This document shows, one piece after another, positions 31,368 through 40,457 of a DNA stretch of 64,000 bases. Numbering within the stretch: the first letter of the stretch is position 1; every line of letters starts with the position of its first letter. The notes beneath the pieces are model-generated. The model was given only the letters and a program-made list of their open reading frames with translations. It was not told where the DNA came from and searched no databases. A program made the translations under genes and the position numbers. The stretch is from Trichomonas vaginalis G3 (taxonomy: Eukaryota; Parabasalia; Trichomonadida; Trichomonadidae): positions 4,650,001 through 4,714,000 of the forward strand of contig NC_067203.1 of NCBI RefSeq assembly GCF_026262505.1, in the 5' to 3' direction.

Positions 31368-32243
31368 ATGTTAGAAAAAAAGTTTGCTGACATTGACAAA
31401 AAATTTGAGAATGTTTTAAACAAGAACAAGAGGAAGTTAGAAAATGCTCAGATAAAGCCTATACATGACAAGTTCTTATTTGCTCAGAATGGTATAACAG
31501 GTCTAATCGCACCACCTGGGTCGGGTAAGACTTTCACTTATCTTAAAATGGCTGCACAACAACAAGAACTAGATGAGAAGAACCCATTCTATGAGTTAGT
31601 AGTCATTTGTAGTACTTCTGGTCAATTTGACCAAACCGTAAATTCGTTCAAAGATATTATAAAGAAGTCTAAGTTAGTATGTATAAAAGACTCTGAGTTG
31701 TTAGATTGGATAAAGAAGTACCAAAGAAGAGTTTTGAAGTACAATGCTATAAATGAGTATATAAATTCGAAGTTTAAAGACCCAAATGAGGAAATGCAGA
31801 GAATATTAGAGAAGAAACACTTCAGAAACAAACAGAAAGAGATAGAATACATTTCGAAGAAATTGCAATCTTACGATTGGAAGACTTACCCTCATAGATG
31901 TCTTCTTATCTTAGATGACTTTGCTTCTCATCCTTTGTTAAAGAACAGAGAACAAGACATGTGTCGAATTCTTAAGAAGCTCAGACACTTTAACATCTCA
32001 GTTGTCATTTGTGTACAGACAGCCAAGAGTTTAAGTAAGGATGTAAAGAGAATACTTACTGATATCATACTTTTCCCTGGATTGTCCGAAGACGATTTCA
32101 TGGAACTTATGAAAGAGTCCATGGCAGGTAAGTTTGACAGACATGAACTATGGGAGAAGTACAAAGTCATACAAGACCCTCATACTTCTTTCAGAATTCA
32201 TATCTACGCAAACAAAGTTCAAATTGTAAAAAGTCAAGCTTGA
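31368..32243 (+). CDS. Maverick genome-packaging ATPase (A32/FtsK-HerA type)
   Basis: A 291-residue P-loop ATPase from the ATG at 31368. Walker A is APPGSGKT (residues 48-55), preceded by NGITGLI, and Walker B is LILDD (about 180-184), followed by FASHPLL. A conserved Gln/Thr-rich motif, SVVICVQTAKSLSKDVK, follows, as in poxvirus A32-like and Polinton packaging ATPases. It would pump element DNA into capsids. This is one of the core Polinton genes, together with capsid and integrase. A longer frame upstream of the ATG overlaps the divergent gene and is not used. Confidence 0.85.
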   Translation: MLEKKFADIDKKFENVLNKNKRKLENAQIKPIHDKFLFAQNGITGLIAPPGSGKTFTYLKMAAQQQELDEKNPFYELVVICSTSGQFDQTVNSFKDIIKKSKLVCIKDSELLDWIKKYQRRVLKYNAINEYINSKFKDPNEEMQRILEKKHFRNKQKEIEYISKKLQSYDWKTYPHRCLLILDDFASHPLLKNREQDMCRILKKLRHFNISVVICVQTAKSLSKDVKRILTDIILFPGLSEDDFMELMKESMAGKFDRHELWEKYKVIQDPHTSFRIHIYANKVQIVKSQA

Positions 32244-32337
32244 AAAATGTAAGTGTTTGAGTCTTAGTCTGTTGTGGTGCTGGGGCTGTCGGTTCTTCTG
32301 GCTTTGGAATGGACTCGGTTGGTGGTACGTCGGACAT
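32191..32337 (-). CDS. Possible small proline-rich protein, 48 aa
   Basis: An open frame MSDVPPTESIPKPEEPTAPA continuing antisense into the 3' end of the ATPase gene. It starts right beside the minisatellite. Proline-rich composition and the start position are the only support. Confidence 0.25.
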   Translation of the reverse strand: MSDVPPTESIPKPEEPTAPAPQQTKTQTLTFFKLDFLQFELCLRRYEF

Positions 32338-32354
32338 TCGTTTGTGTCTTAACC

Positions 32355-33190
32355 GTCTTTGTTCTGAAACAATATAATATTGTACTGAATTTATACAACA
32401 TTGTCTTGAAAAAGTACAATATTGTACTGAATTTATACAACATTGTCTTGAAAAAGTACAATATTGTCTTGAAAAAGTACAACATTGTTCTGAAAAAGTA
32501 CAACATTGTTCTGAAAAAGTTCAAGACTTGTTCTGAAAAAGTACAGCTGTACTCAAATTTGAGAGACATTGTACTGAATTTATACAACATTGTTCTGAAA
32601 AAGTACAATATTGTACTGAATTTATACAACATTGTCTTGAAAAAGTACAATATTGTACTGAATTTATACAATATTGTCTTGAAAAAGTACAATATTGTCT
32701 TGAAAAAGTACAATATTGTCTTGAAAAAGTACAACATTGTCTTGAAAAAGTACAACATTGTACTGAATTTATACAACATTGTCTTGAAAAAGTACAACAT
32801 TGTTCTGAAAAAGTACAACATTGTCTTGAAAAAGTACAATATTGTCTTGAAAAAGTACAACATTGTTCTGAAAAAGTACAACATTGTTCTGAAAAAGTAC
32901 AACATTGTTCTGAAAAAGTACAATATTGTCTTGAAAAAGTACAACATTGTTCTGAAAAAGTACAACATTGTTCTGAAAAAGTACAACATTGTTCTGAAAA
33001 AGTTCAAGACTTGTTCTGAAAAAGTACAGCTGTACTCAAATTTGAGAGACATTGTACTGAATTTATACAACATTGTTCTGAAAAAGTACAATATTGTACT
33101 GAATTTATACAACATTGTCTTGAAAAAGTACAATATTGTACTGAATTTATACAACATTGTCTTGAAAAAGTACAATATTGTACTGACTCA
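32355..33190. repeat. 21-bp minisatellite, about 39 units, open in both strands
   Basis: Units of 21 bp in two main versions, TTCTGAAAAAGTACAACATTG and TACTGAATTTATACAACATTG. A higher-order segment of about 75 bp containing GTACAGCTGTAC and TCAAATTTGA occurs twice (about 32511 and 32991). Because 21 is a multiple of 3, long frames run through on both strands as 7-residue repeats. CAAGCTTGAAAAAT words flank the array (32237 and 33279). I see it as a repeat, not a gene. Confidence 0.85.
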
Positions 33191-33192
33191 GT

Positions 33193-33294
33193 ATGGAGCT
33201 TGACCCCTTAGACGAAGCAATTTATCTAATTGAAATTAACGAGCTTGTTAAAGACTTCCTCAGGCAGAATGTAAAAGGCAAGCTTGAAAAATAA
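33193..33294 (+). CDS. Possible small protein, 33 aa
   Basis: MELDPLDEAIYLIEINELV onward, ending in KGKLEK just after the minisatellite. It is acidic and helical. It may be a real micro-protein or the displaced end of an older gene. Confidence 0.3.
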   Translation: MELDPLDEAIYLIEINELVKDFLRQNVKGKLEK

Positions 33295-33303
33295 ATGGTT
33301 CAT

Positions 33304-34142
33304 CTACTCTACTTGTTTGAAGTTGTCAAAATACTCTGTTATTTTTTCCTTTAACAATGGTAAATCTTCTTTGAATGTAAGTATTGTACAACCTTTCATA
33401 TCATAGTGTGTTTGAGGTAACGTATCTTGAACTATTTGTTTCACATCTTCATTCGGAGTCATTGAAATCGGTAAGTTTTCGCGATAGAACCAATTTCTGT
33501 CAGATTTGTAAATCTTAGCAAGGTCGTAAAAGCTTGTTGTGTTTCTTCTGACTAAATGCAACATAACCATATCTCTGTCTTCTTCATTTTCCATCTCTTC
33601 AGTGTAAATCATATACTTATAGTTCTTTTCCTTTCCTTTTGGTACCGAACGTGGTATTCTTTTCTGTATGTTTTTGTCTTTTGCTTCAAGCTTGTTTTCC
33701 ATCTCTTCACGTTCTTGTCTATGAATTTCGTCAAGAAGTTTACAAACATACCATGAATAGCGAGCTGAACCCATTGTGCCACATTATTTACAAGAAGTCT
33801 ATGTACATAATATCCTCTCAAACCGTTTGGCAATTTTTCACGATTTTCATAGAGTTTTGGCGACTGGGGTTTTTCTCCCACTCGCTGTTCTTCACGATTT
33901 TCAGAAAAAAGTATGTCTCGCTGTGCTTCATTTAATAGTTCAATAGTGCTTTGGTTCCTAAACCAGTCTTTAGGAAGCTTAGTATCTGGAGCAAAACATG
34001 CTGTCAAAATACTTTGCATTTGGTACATGTCATCTTTGACCGAACGAATGAGACGTAACTGTTTGTTATACTGTATGTACTCATATTCTTCATTTATAGC
34101 TTCATGGACTATAACTGTTGTTGTGTTCTCTGTTGTTGACAT
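33304..34142 (-). pseudogene. KilA-N domain protein (broken)
   Basis: The minus strand carries a KilA-N-type DNA-binding domain: LPKDWFRNQSTIELLNEAQ, then LRGYYVHRLLVNNVAQW, the usual order of a W-x-R-x-x-x-T motif followed by G-x-Y-V-H and the A-x-W element. A C-terminal charged domain with MIYTEEMENEEDRDMVMLHL follows. KilA-N proteins are typical of large DNA viruses and phages, where they bind DNA, and are known from Mavericks of this group. The gene is broken. Confidence 0.65.
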
Positions 34143-34199
34143 ATCTGTCTTTACATACAAAATAAAAAAATAAAAAAAAATAAAATTAGCGTTATTTTT

Positions 34200-34690
34200 T
34201 CTGTCTTAAGGAAATTCACGATTTCATCGTATATGTTTTGTCAAGACTTCTTCTTCGTAAATGTTTTGTCACCTCTTGAATTTTCATGATTTCATCGTAT
34301 ATGTTTTGTCAAGACTTCTTCGTAAATGTTTTGTCAAGACTTCTTCTTCGTAATGAGCGTAAATCAGACAAAAATATATTTTATGTTAGAATGTTAGATC
34401 TAACATGTTTTCTAACACGTTTTCTAACATGGTCTAAAACACACAAAACTCATGAAATTTCAAGACTTCTTCGTAAATGTTTTGTCAAGACTTCTTCGTA
34501 ATGAGCGTAAATCAGACAAAAATATATTTTATGTTAGAATGTTAGATCTAACATGTTTTCTAACACGTTTTCTAACATGGTCTAAAACACACAAAACTCA
34601 TGAAATTTCATACGGAATTCAATAAAAATAATGTTTATGTTAGAATGTTAGATCTAACATGTTTTCTAACATGTTTTCTAACATAACTAT
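34200..34690. repeat. Repeat field B of Maverick copy 1
   Basis: Three tandem blocks each made of TTCGTAAATGTTTTGTCAAG-type words followed by the palindromic GTTAGATCTAAC unit and AAAATATATTTT. It separates the KilA-N locus from the next minus-strand gene. No coding signal is seen. Confidence 0.8.
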
Positions 34691-35605
34691 TTACAAGCGT
34701 TTTACATGGTATATGTTGCGATGGTTCATGACTCTAAACAATTTCGTAGCTTCTATTTCTTCTTTTAGTACATCGAATGTTTTAACGATACCGAAAGTTT
34801 CTTTATACTTCTTCTTGACGTCAGATAGAAGGAAATCGTCAGCTGTTGGATAGTTTTTGTTCAGAAATGCTAACATGTTCATTTTATCTTCTGCTGGCTT
34901 TTCTGCTTCTTTCTTTAAGTCTGCATAGTCGTTTCGCATACGTTCTATCTCTTTGACGGAGTAGTTATATTTCCTCATTGCTGCTTTACATTTTGAACAT
35001 TGCGGGTTCATTTTAGCGTTATATTCTGAAACCTTACCTGCTAAAACAACTAAGGCGTCAATGGTTTTCTTCATCTCGAACATAGCGGGTCTTATTTGTT
35101 CGTTCCATACCTTACCCCTACTATCTTTATCTCTTATTTCCCAAACACATTTTGCAACTAACGAAACAAAGTTGTCGTAGGTCTTAAATTCTTCGGATTT
35201 GTAAAGGTCAGAGATGTTCTTATATACCATGTCGCAATCTTTGTCCATGACTTTGTGGTTGCAATGAAATCCAAGAAACTCATAATTTACCTTTCGTATG
35301 AACTTCTTTATTTCTACTGAGTCAGTTGCTTTGACTTCTATTTCGTCAAATTCGGGAATAGTGAGCTTTTGTTGCTGTATTTCAGGAAGTTTAGGTAGAT
35401 GGTCAATAATATCCTGCATTTCATAAAGATATTCTTCATTTGTTTCATCTTTTGCACTACAGTCTAAATCTCCTTGGAGAAGTTCTTGCTTTATCTTCTG
35501 GATTTCTGTCTCAAAAGTATATGAAGAAGGAATGAAGCTTTTCATCTCTACTAACATTGAAGTTGGGTTCATGACTAACGAGTTTGGTGCTGTTGTTGCT
35601 AACAT
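34691..35605 (-). CDS. Maverick hypothetical protein with a CxxC pair, 304 aa
   Basis: Starts MLATTAPNSLVMNPTSMLVE. It is mostly helical, with a middle region containing HCNHKVMDKDCDMVYKNIS and a CSKCKAAMRKYNYS segment that could bind zinc together with the nearby Cys and His residues, then a coiled-coil-like stretch and a C-terminal ADDFLLSDVKKKYKETFG. No family is recognised. The stop lies at the edge of repeat field B. Confidence 0.6.
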   Translation of the reverse strand: MLATTAPNSLVMNPTSMLVEMKSFIPSSYTFETEIQKIKQELLQGDLDCSAKDETNEEYLYEMQDIIDHLPKLPEIQQQKLTIPEFDEIEVKATDSVEIKKFIRKVNYEFLGFHCNHKVMDKDCDMVYKNISDLYKSEEFKTYDNFVSLVAKCVWEIRDKDSRGKVWNEQIRPAMFEMKKTIDALVVLAGKVSEYNAKMNPQCSKCKAAMRKYNYSVKEIERMRNDYADLKKEAEKPAEDKMNMLAFLNKNYPTADDFLLSDVKKKYKETFGIVKTFDVLKEEIEATKLFRVMNHRNIYHVKRL

Positions 35606-35868
35606 GTTCTTACAATAAAAATAAAAAATATTTTTTTAAAAAAACCAACTTTATTTTTTATTTCGGGAAAACTCATGACAAATTCAAGAGGGTAGAAAAG
35701 AGGTTAGAAAACAGGTGAAATCTCACCTCTTCACCTAAAATATATTTTTGGTGTAAATTTCATGAAAATTCAAGAGTTTTAGACCATGTTAGAAAACGTG
35801 TTAGAAAACATGTTAGATCTAACATTCTAACATAAACATTCTCGTCAAATACAAAAAAATACAAAAAA
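35606..35868. repeat. Word-swapped palindromic repeat
   Basis: Contains two versions side by side: one with GGTGAAATCTCACC and CACCTAAAATATATTTTTGG (about 35713-35754) and one with GTTAGATCTAAC (about 35811). They share the AAAATATATTTT core with the other repeat fields. Confidence 0.75.
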
Positions 35869-36540
35869 ATGACACTAACTTTATTTTCTGACTTTCACAA
35901 AAGACCAAAAATATACGCTTTACATGTATTTTCAGCAACTTCGTCAAATAATTTTATAGCACTATCTATCTCATCTACTTCAAACGTTTCTTTACCTTTC
36001 GTGGGAGCACCATACATCTTCTCAAACTTTCAAGTAGTTCTGTTTCAGCAGCTCTCATATCGTTAACAAACACAACCTTAACTCTATTGACTGTACTGTC
36101 ATATCTTTGAGTTATATTATATGTTCTTCCTATCTTATATCTCTTTGTATTGAAGTCCTTCGGTTTCTGAACGATGTAAAGTAAGCCCTCACTGCAACGT
36201 TCCGTATCGAATGAACCATATTATGAAATTATATCCAACAACTGGGTCAATCCATAACAAAAACTATCGGTATAAGACTTTTGTCAATGAGATATGCTGT
36301 AGTTCCATAGAATCTTACCGATATCATAAGCTCAGGATTTCTTGTCAAAATTTTCTGAGTTGAAGCAATTCCAACCAATGCCATGTTTTCTTTCCAGATG
36401 GAGATATAATGTCTGACAAAGAATATTTGTTGTATTTCTTTGAGTATCTTACGTTTAAATCACCTATTCTAACCACTTTGGTGTCATTGTCTATCTTTTA
36501 ACTGTTTCAAACTCAGTGTAACATATCTGTTCTTACATAC
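35869..36540 (-). pseudogene. T5orf172 (GIY-YIG-like) domain gene (broken)
   Basis: The minus strand shows GLLYIVQKPKDFNTKRYKIG followed by RTYNITQRYD and MRAAETELLESLRR, the typical order of the T5orf172 domain, a GIY-YIG-type nuclease-like fold often paired with KilA-N or Bro domains in large DNA viruses. The remaining N-terminal region is decayed. The gene is broken. Confidence 0.6.
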
Positions 36541-36844
36541 AAAATAAAAAAATATTTTTTTAAAAAAACTAACTTTATTTTTTCTATCTTAAGGAATTTC
36601 ATGAAAATTCACCTGTTGAATTTTGTATAAAAAGCAACCCGCTGTTTTCCGACGGTTGCTATATTCTTCACAAAATGCTTGTTTTGAGGTCGAGCCACTT
36701 TTGGCTTCCACCTCTTTTTTCAACCAAAAACTCATTTTTGTCGAATTCAGCACAAAATTCATGAAAATTCAAGAGTTTTAGACCATGTTAGAAAACGTGT
36801 TAGAAAACGTGTTAGATCTAACATGCTAACATAAACATTATTTT
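36541..36844. repeat. Intergenic with one palindromic repeat
   Basis: No gene. A GTTAGATCTAAC unit preceded by AACGTGTTAGAAAAC words lies at 36780-36838. A further GC-richer stretch (36640-36720) has no clear meaning. Confidence 0.55.
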
Positions 36845-37704
36845 TCAATACTTTTTCAGCACTTCTCCGTAGTTGTATATGAAAGACAATTCGAGATAAA
36901 AGTCGTAGTACAATGGAACAATATGTTGCACACCATTTGTTGTGAACCAAACTTGAAAGTCAGAGAAACTGTTACTCGGTGGTTCATAGAATTTAGAAGC
37001 AAAGTCATAAAAGTCCTTACCAATACAAAGAAAACTATTGTTGCTTGAACTGAAGCTTGCATGACACATGACATTTTGAGGGTCAAACACGTTTCTATAA
37101 ACTGTCAAATCTGTTGGTGGGCGTATAAACCAGAACGGACCGTCAGGTGGTAATGGTTCGTTCTGGTTTAGTAACCGAAGAAATTGTGCCCAAGAACGTT
37201 TGTCTACTTGCCAAAATAAAACTGTGTATCTCTTGGAGGGTTATTTTCAATCCTTTGAAATGAAACTGTGGAGTTCATCTTGTCATATTCTAGTTTCAGA
37301 TAGTATGTTCCATTTAGTAAAGAATCGTATTTTTCTTGAAATTCCCAGTAGTATTTGTTTATTTGAGTTTGAAAGTCATTTAGAGTCTTCTCAAGACTTT
37401 CGTCTGAACGAACCGTAAAGATTCTCATTTCGTCAAATTTGTCTAGTAGACCGTCATGACCTCTATACCGCCCATGAAAATATACCGCAAACATAAACGC
37501 GTTCGTTCTTTTTGAAAACAAAACTCTTCTAAATCCTATTGCCTTTGCATCTGAAGGACTTTGAAGCCAACGAATTGGAAAGTCAACAAACTAAGCACCG
37601 GATGAAATTTCTTCATCTGATATAGTCCTACCAGCGTTTGTAAAGATATAGTCTAACGGTTTTGTATCTGCTACTTTTGTTCTTTGTTTTTCAACCTGAA
37701 ACAT
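36845..37704 (-). pseudogene. Maverick conserved family X, copy with breaks
   Basis: A diverged copy of the intact gene at 42665-43513: N-terminal EKQRTKVADTKPLDY against EKENSRVATTKPLDE, and C-terminal HASFSSSNNSFLCIGKDFYD, FQVWFTTNG and FYLELSFIYNY in the same order. The family recurs in Maverick copy 3 (61540). Function unknown; a virion-surface protein is one possibility. The copy is broken. Confidence 0.7.
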
Positions 37705-37739
37705 TTAATATATGTAAAAATATACTGTTTTAAAATAAA

Positions 37740-37800
37740 TGTTTTAAAATGGTATGCCATTTCATATTTCTCATCTAACAAACAAGTTGTCTGACTGCTC
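37740..37800 (-). repeat. Short copy of HNH gene ends
   Basis: AAATGGTATGCCATTTCATATTTC followed by the CATCTAACAAACAAGTTGTC words is complementary to the extreme 3' and 5' ends of the HNH genes placed next to each other. The last few codons of the neighbouring 239-residue gene lie within it. Confidence 0.6.
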
Positions 37801-38494
37801 GAGGGTTAGGTTGGTATCGTTCGAACTTCACGCTTACAATTCCTTCAATTGCATTCAAAATGTCTGAGTCGGAGTCAACCATTTGTTCTCTCTTTGTAGT
37901 CTTGAAAGCGTCAAGAAGTTTTGCAGCTGTTGTGACATTGCCATTTGCATAGTATATATGACCGTCCAAATCTGTTATAGTCAATCTGAGATTGTATCCT
38001 TTCTTATTTCCGTCTTGTATGGCAGCAAGTACTCCCATGAAGCCTTCTTTGTTCTTTCCTTCGTCAAAGTTTACTGTAAAGGTTCGACCAGATGTAATTT
38101 GACTTCTAACTTCACGATACTTTTCATATGCATATCTTGTTCTTTCCATGGGAGCATGTGCGTCTTCACCTTTTCCTTTTTTCCTTCTCAAAGGATGCAA
38201 CTGTTCGTTATGTTTCCAGTAGAACCTGGCAAAGCCGTCTTGTCCTTCAACCTGAGGCTCACTAACATCGAAAGGCAAGTTCATAAGACGTTCTTCTTCT
38301 AACCTCTCTAGTCTGTTTGGATAATTTGCGCGTGCTGTTTCCAAGTCCATCTCGTAGCGAAGACCAGACAATTTGTCATAGACTTTTATTGGCTTTCCCT
38401 TCCTATATTTAAACTTCTTCGAAACTTTCCAACCATATCTTTGTAACTCTGCTTTTATTCTAGCAGACCTTCTATCCATTCTATGCGAGGGCAT
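37775..38494 (-). CDS. Maverick hypothetical basic protein, 239 aa
   Basis: Starts MPSHRMDRRSARIKAELQRY with a strongly basic N-terminal 60 residues, then a charged middle and a C-terminal beta-type domain (GRTFTVNFDEGKNKEGFMGV, NLRLTITDLDGHIYYANGN). It looks like a DNA- or capsid-associated protein by composition, but no family is recognised. Its C-terminal residues come from a short HNH-derived repeat, so the native end may have been replaced. Confidence 0.6.
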   Translation of the reverse strand: MPSHRMDRRSARIKAELQRYGWKVSKKFKYRKGKPIKVYDKLSGLRYEMDLETARANYPNRLERLEEERLMNLPFDVSEPQVEGQDGFARFYWKHNEQLHPLRRKKGKGEDAHAPMERTRYAYEKYREVRSQITSGRTFTVNFDEGKNKEGFMGVLAAIQDGNKKGYNLRLTITDLDGHIYYANGNVTTAAKLLDAFKTTKREQMVDSDSDILNAIEGIVSVKFERYQPNPRAVRQLVC

Positions 38495-38521
38495 TTTTAT
38501 AAAAATAAAAAAATGTTTTTT

Positions 38522-39107
38522 TTAAAATGGTATGCCATATAGCTTCTTGAATTTGTTAAGATATAGTCTAACGTATTTTCCATCTGCATCTCTAGCGTTT
38601 ACATAAGCATAGCCTTCCTTAGTAAAACATACTTGTAATTTCCTATAGTTTACGCCGGTATAAAAAGTAGAAAGAGTCTTGTTCTTCGCTATAGTAGTAA
38701 AACTCAGCGTATGCTTGCCATAGTCTGTAATTTCAATTGTTTCATCTTCTAGTTCATCGACAAATTCGAATACAATATCTCGAAATTTGCTTTTGTTCTT
38801 ATTGTTTTCAGAACGAGTGACCCAACGCAAGTTCTCAAGTCTATTGTCGTTTCTTATACGGTTTATATGGTCTACAAAAGGTAAATTGTTAGGATTCGGT
38901 ATAAAATGAGTTGCAATGACAACATGTTTAAAATAGTGTTTTCCACCCATCTTCATAGTAGTAATATCCGTTATTTCGCTCCCATTCGCTTAAAACTCTT
39001 TTTGTCTCTTTGTTTCTGACTTCAAATGACTCACAACAGTGAATTTCATATTTCTCATCTAACAAACAAGTTTCCCAACGGTCTTCTCCAACAAACTCAG
39101 CGTACAT
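38522..39107 (-). pseudogene. Second HNH homing endonuclease (broken)
   Basis: Nearly identical to the HNH gene at 29817 but on the opposite strand: KHYFKHVVIATHFIPNPNN, FVDHINRIRNDNRLENLRWV and the same C-terminal domain. It lies between two unrelated minus-strand genes. It is broken. Confidence 0.75.
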
Positions 39108-39135
39108 TTCAAATAAAATAAAAAAATATTTTTTT

Positions 39136-39245
39136 TTGAAAAAATGTTTTATTTTAAATGGTATGCCATTTCATATTTCTCATCTAACAAACAAGTTTCC
39201 CAACGGTCTTCTCCAACAAACTCAGCGTACATTTCAAATAAAAAT
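39136..39245 (-). repeat. Short copy of HNH gene ends
   Basis: Another segment in which the first bases of an HNH gene (reading CTGAGTTTGTTGGAGAAGAC on the minus strand) stand next to its last bases (GGCATACCATTT), flanked by A/T runs. It matches the copies at 29698 and 37740. Confidence 0.65.
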
Positions 39246-39262
39246 AAAAAAATGTTTTTCCT

Positions 39263-39844
39263 TTACTTTACATAACCACCGGCTACCAAAAGCCTTTGAC
39301 GCCAACCCATACCAGCTAATGAAGGTTGACTTTTAGTATTGAAACTAAACTTTGGTTTTGGTTTATCTTCTTCTATTGGCTTCCCTTCTTCTATTGGTTT
39401 TTCGTCACTTTTCGGTTCACCTGACTTTACTTCACTTGCAGGTATGGTTGTGTCGTCAACATCTTCATAAATATCATATGCCATTTGTTTTTGTTTTCCT
39501 TTCAACTTTTTGTGTTTGTTGTAAAGTTTAGAATATTTTGACTCTAAGTCAATGAGATGTTCTATAATGAACTGTTGGTCAGTGAAGTAAACTTTTCCAT
39601 CTGTTGTCTCATAAACTCCTTCAGACTTCAATATTTTATTTGTGAGAGTCTGTTTCTTTTTTGAGATACTAGCCGTTCCATTTCTATGAAAAGTGACTTT
39701 ATAGTTAGGGTTTGTATTTCCAGACCTGGCACTTTCTATTATTGAATTTTTCTCTTCATCTGTAAGTTCTTTGACAGGTTTTGACAATGGTTCTGAACTT
39801 TTTGTTTGTGGTGTCAAATCTACCGTTTCAACTTCTTCGGTCAT
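39263..39844 (-). CDS. Maverick hypothetical protein with acidic tail, 193 aa
   Basis: Starts MTEEVETVDLTPQTKSSEPL. A short central domain (NYKVTFHRNGTASISKKK, VYETTDGKVYFTDQQFI) is followed by a helical coiled-coil segment and a Glu/Lys/Pro tail with IEEGKPIEEDKPKPKFSF, ending GMGWRQRLLVAGGYVK. In general plan it recalls the gene at 59824 of Maverick copy 3, which has a similar GKIYVRKRK segment. The upstream sequence TTTTTACTGAGATGAAATG is shared with the next small gene, a likely promoter word. Confidence 0.6.
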   Translation of the reverse strand: MTEEVETVDLTPQTKSSEPLSKPVKELTDEEKNSIIESARSGNTNPNYKVTFHRNGTASISKKKQTLTNKILKSEGVYETTDGKVYFTDQQFIIEHLIDLESKYSKLYNKHKKLKGKQKQMAYDIYEDVDDTTIPASEVKSGEPKSDEKPIEEGKPIEEDKPKPKFSFNTKSQPSLAGMGWRQRLLVAGGYVK

Positions 39845-39863
39845 TTCATCTCAGTAAAAAATT

Positions 39864-40019
39864 TTAGTTTGGTTTGTTTTCAACTGGTTGTTGTTGTTTT
39901 TTAAGTCGGTCTAAAACTTCCTGAGGTATAGGGAGGACTTGACAAACACGTGGTTGTGTAACTGCTGGAAGTCGACAAATCCATCTTGAGCCCATTTGTC
40001 TCAAAGCTATATTGTTCAT
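39864..40019 (-). CDS. Maverick mini-protein, 51 aa
   Basis: MNNIALRQMGSRWICRLPAV onward, ending KKQQQPVENKPN. It is preceded by the same TACTGAGATGAAATG leader as its neighbours, which supports it as a real small gene. It is proline-rich with no membrane segment. Function unknown. Confidence 0.5.
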   Translation of the reverse strand: MNNIALRQMGSRWICRLPAVTQPRVCQVLPIPQEVLDRLKKQQQPVENKPN

Positions 40020-40038
40020 TTCATCTCAGTAAAAAAAT

Positions 40039-40440
40039 TTACATTCCCCACGTTTGAGGTGGTTGCGGTTGGTTGTTGTTTACCCATTGTTGTGCATGGT
40101 TATATCCTCTGTTAAAGAATCTTTCACCTTGGTCCATATAGTGCCCTGCTTGGTTATAGTAGTCATTTGCTTTGTTATAGTAGTTTCCTGCTTGTCTTCC
40201 TACATTGTCCATCCATCCTTGAACTTTTCCTCTTGTTTCAGGATTTGGAATAAGATTTGCTGCGTCACGTGCTACCTCCCAACCTTTCTGTACAGTTTGT
40301 ATAATAGGTTGTGCTTTCTCTTTCAGTATACCTAATGTACTCAAAATCTTCCTTCCAATTCCAAATGCACCTCTGGCTATTGTTCCCACTGCGGGCAAAA
40401 ATCTGGATGCAACTCCTGCTAATGCGCCAAATAAACCCAT
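40039..40440 (-). CDS. Maverick glycine-rich amphipathic protein, 133 aa
   Basis: Starts MGLFGALAGVASRFLPAVGT. The first 45 residues are small and hydrophobic with spaced Arg/Lys, able to form an amphipathic helix. The rest is rich in Asn, Tyr and Gln (NYYNKANDYYNQAGHYMDQG). With the MGFF protein at 43518 it forms a pair with similar starts. Such proteins in adenovirus-like virions (for example pVI) disrupt membranes or cement the capsid; that role is inferred from composition only. Confidence 0.6.
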   Translation of the reverse strand: MGLFGALAGVASRFLPAVGTIARGAFGIGRKILSTLGILKEKAQPIIQTVQKGWEVARDAANLIPNPETRGKVQGWMDNVGRQAGNYYNKANDYYNQAGHYMDQGERFFNRGYNHAQQWVNNNQPQPPQTWGM

Positions 40441-40457
40441 TTCTTATAGGGTAAAAA

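Noticed and set aside
32264-33203. Two overlapping long frames of about 300 codons on opposite strands
   Set aside because: Both come from a 21-bp repeat free of stops; neither has a non-repetitive domain.
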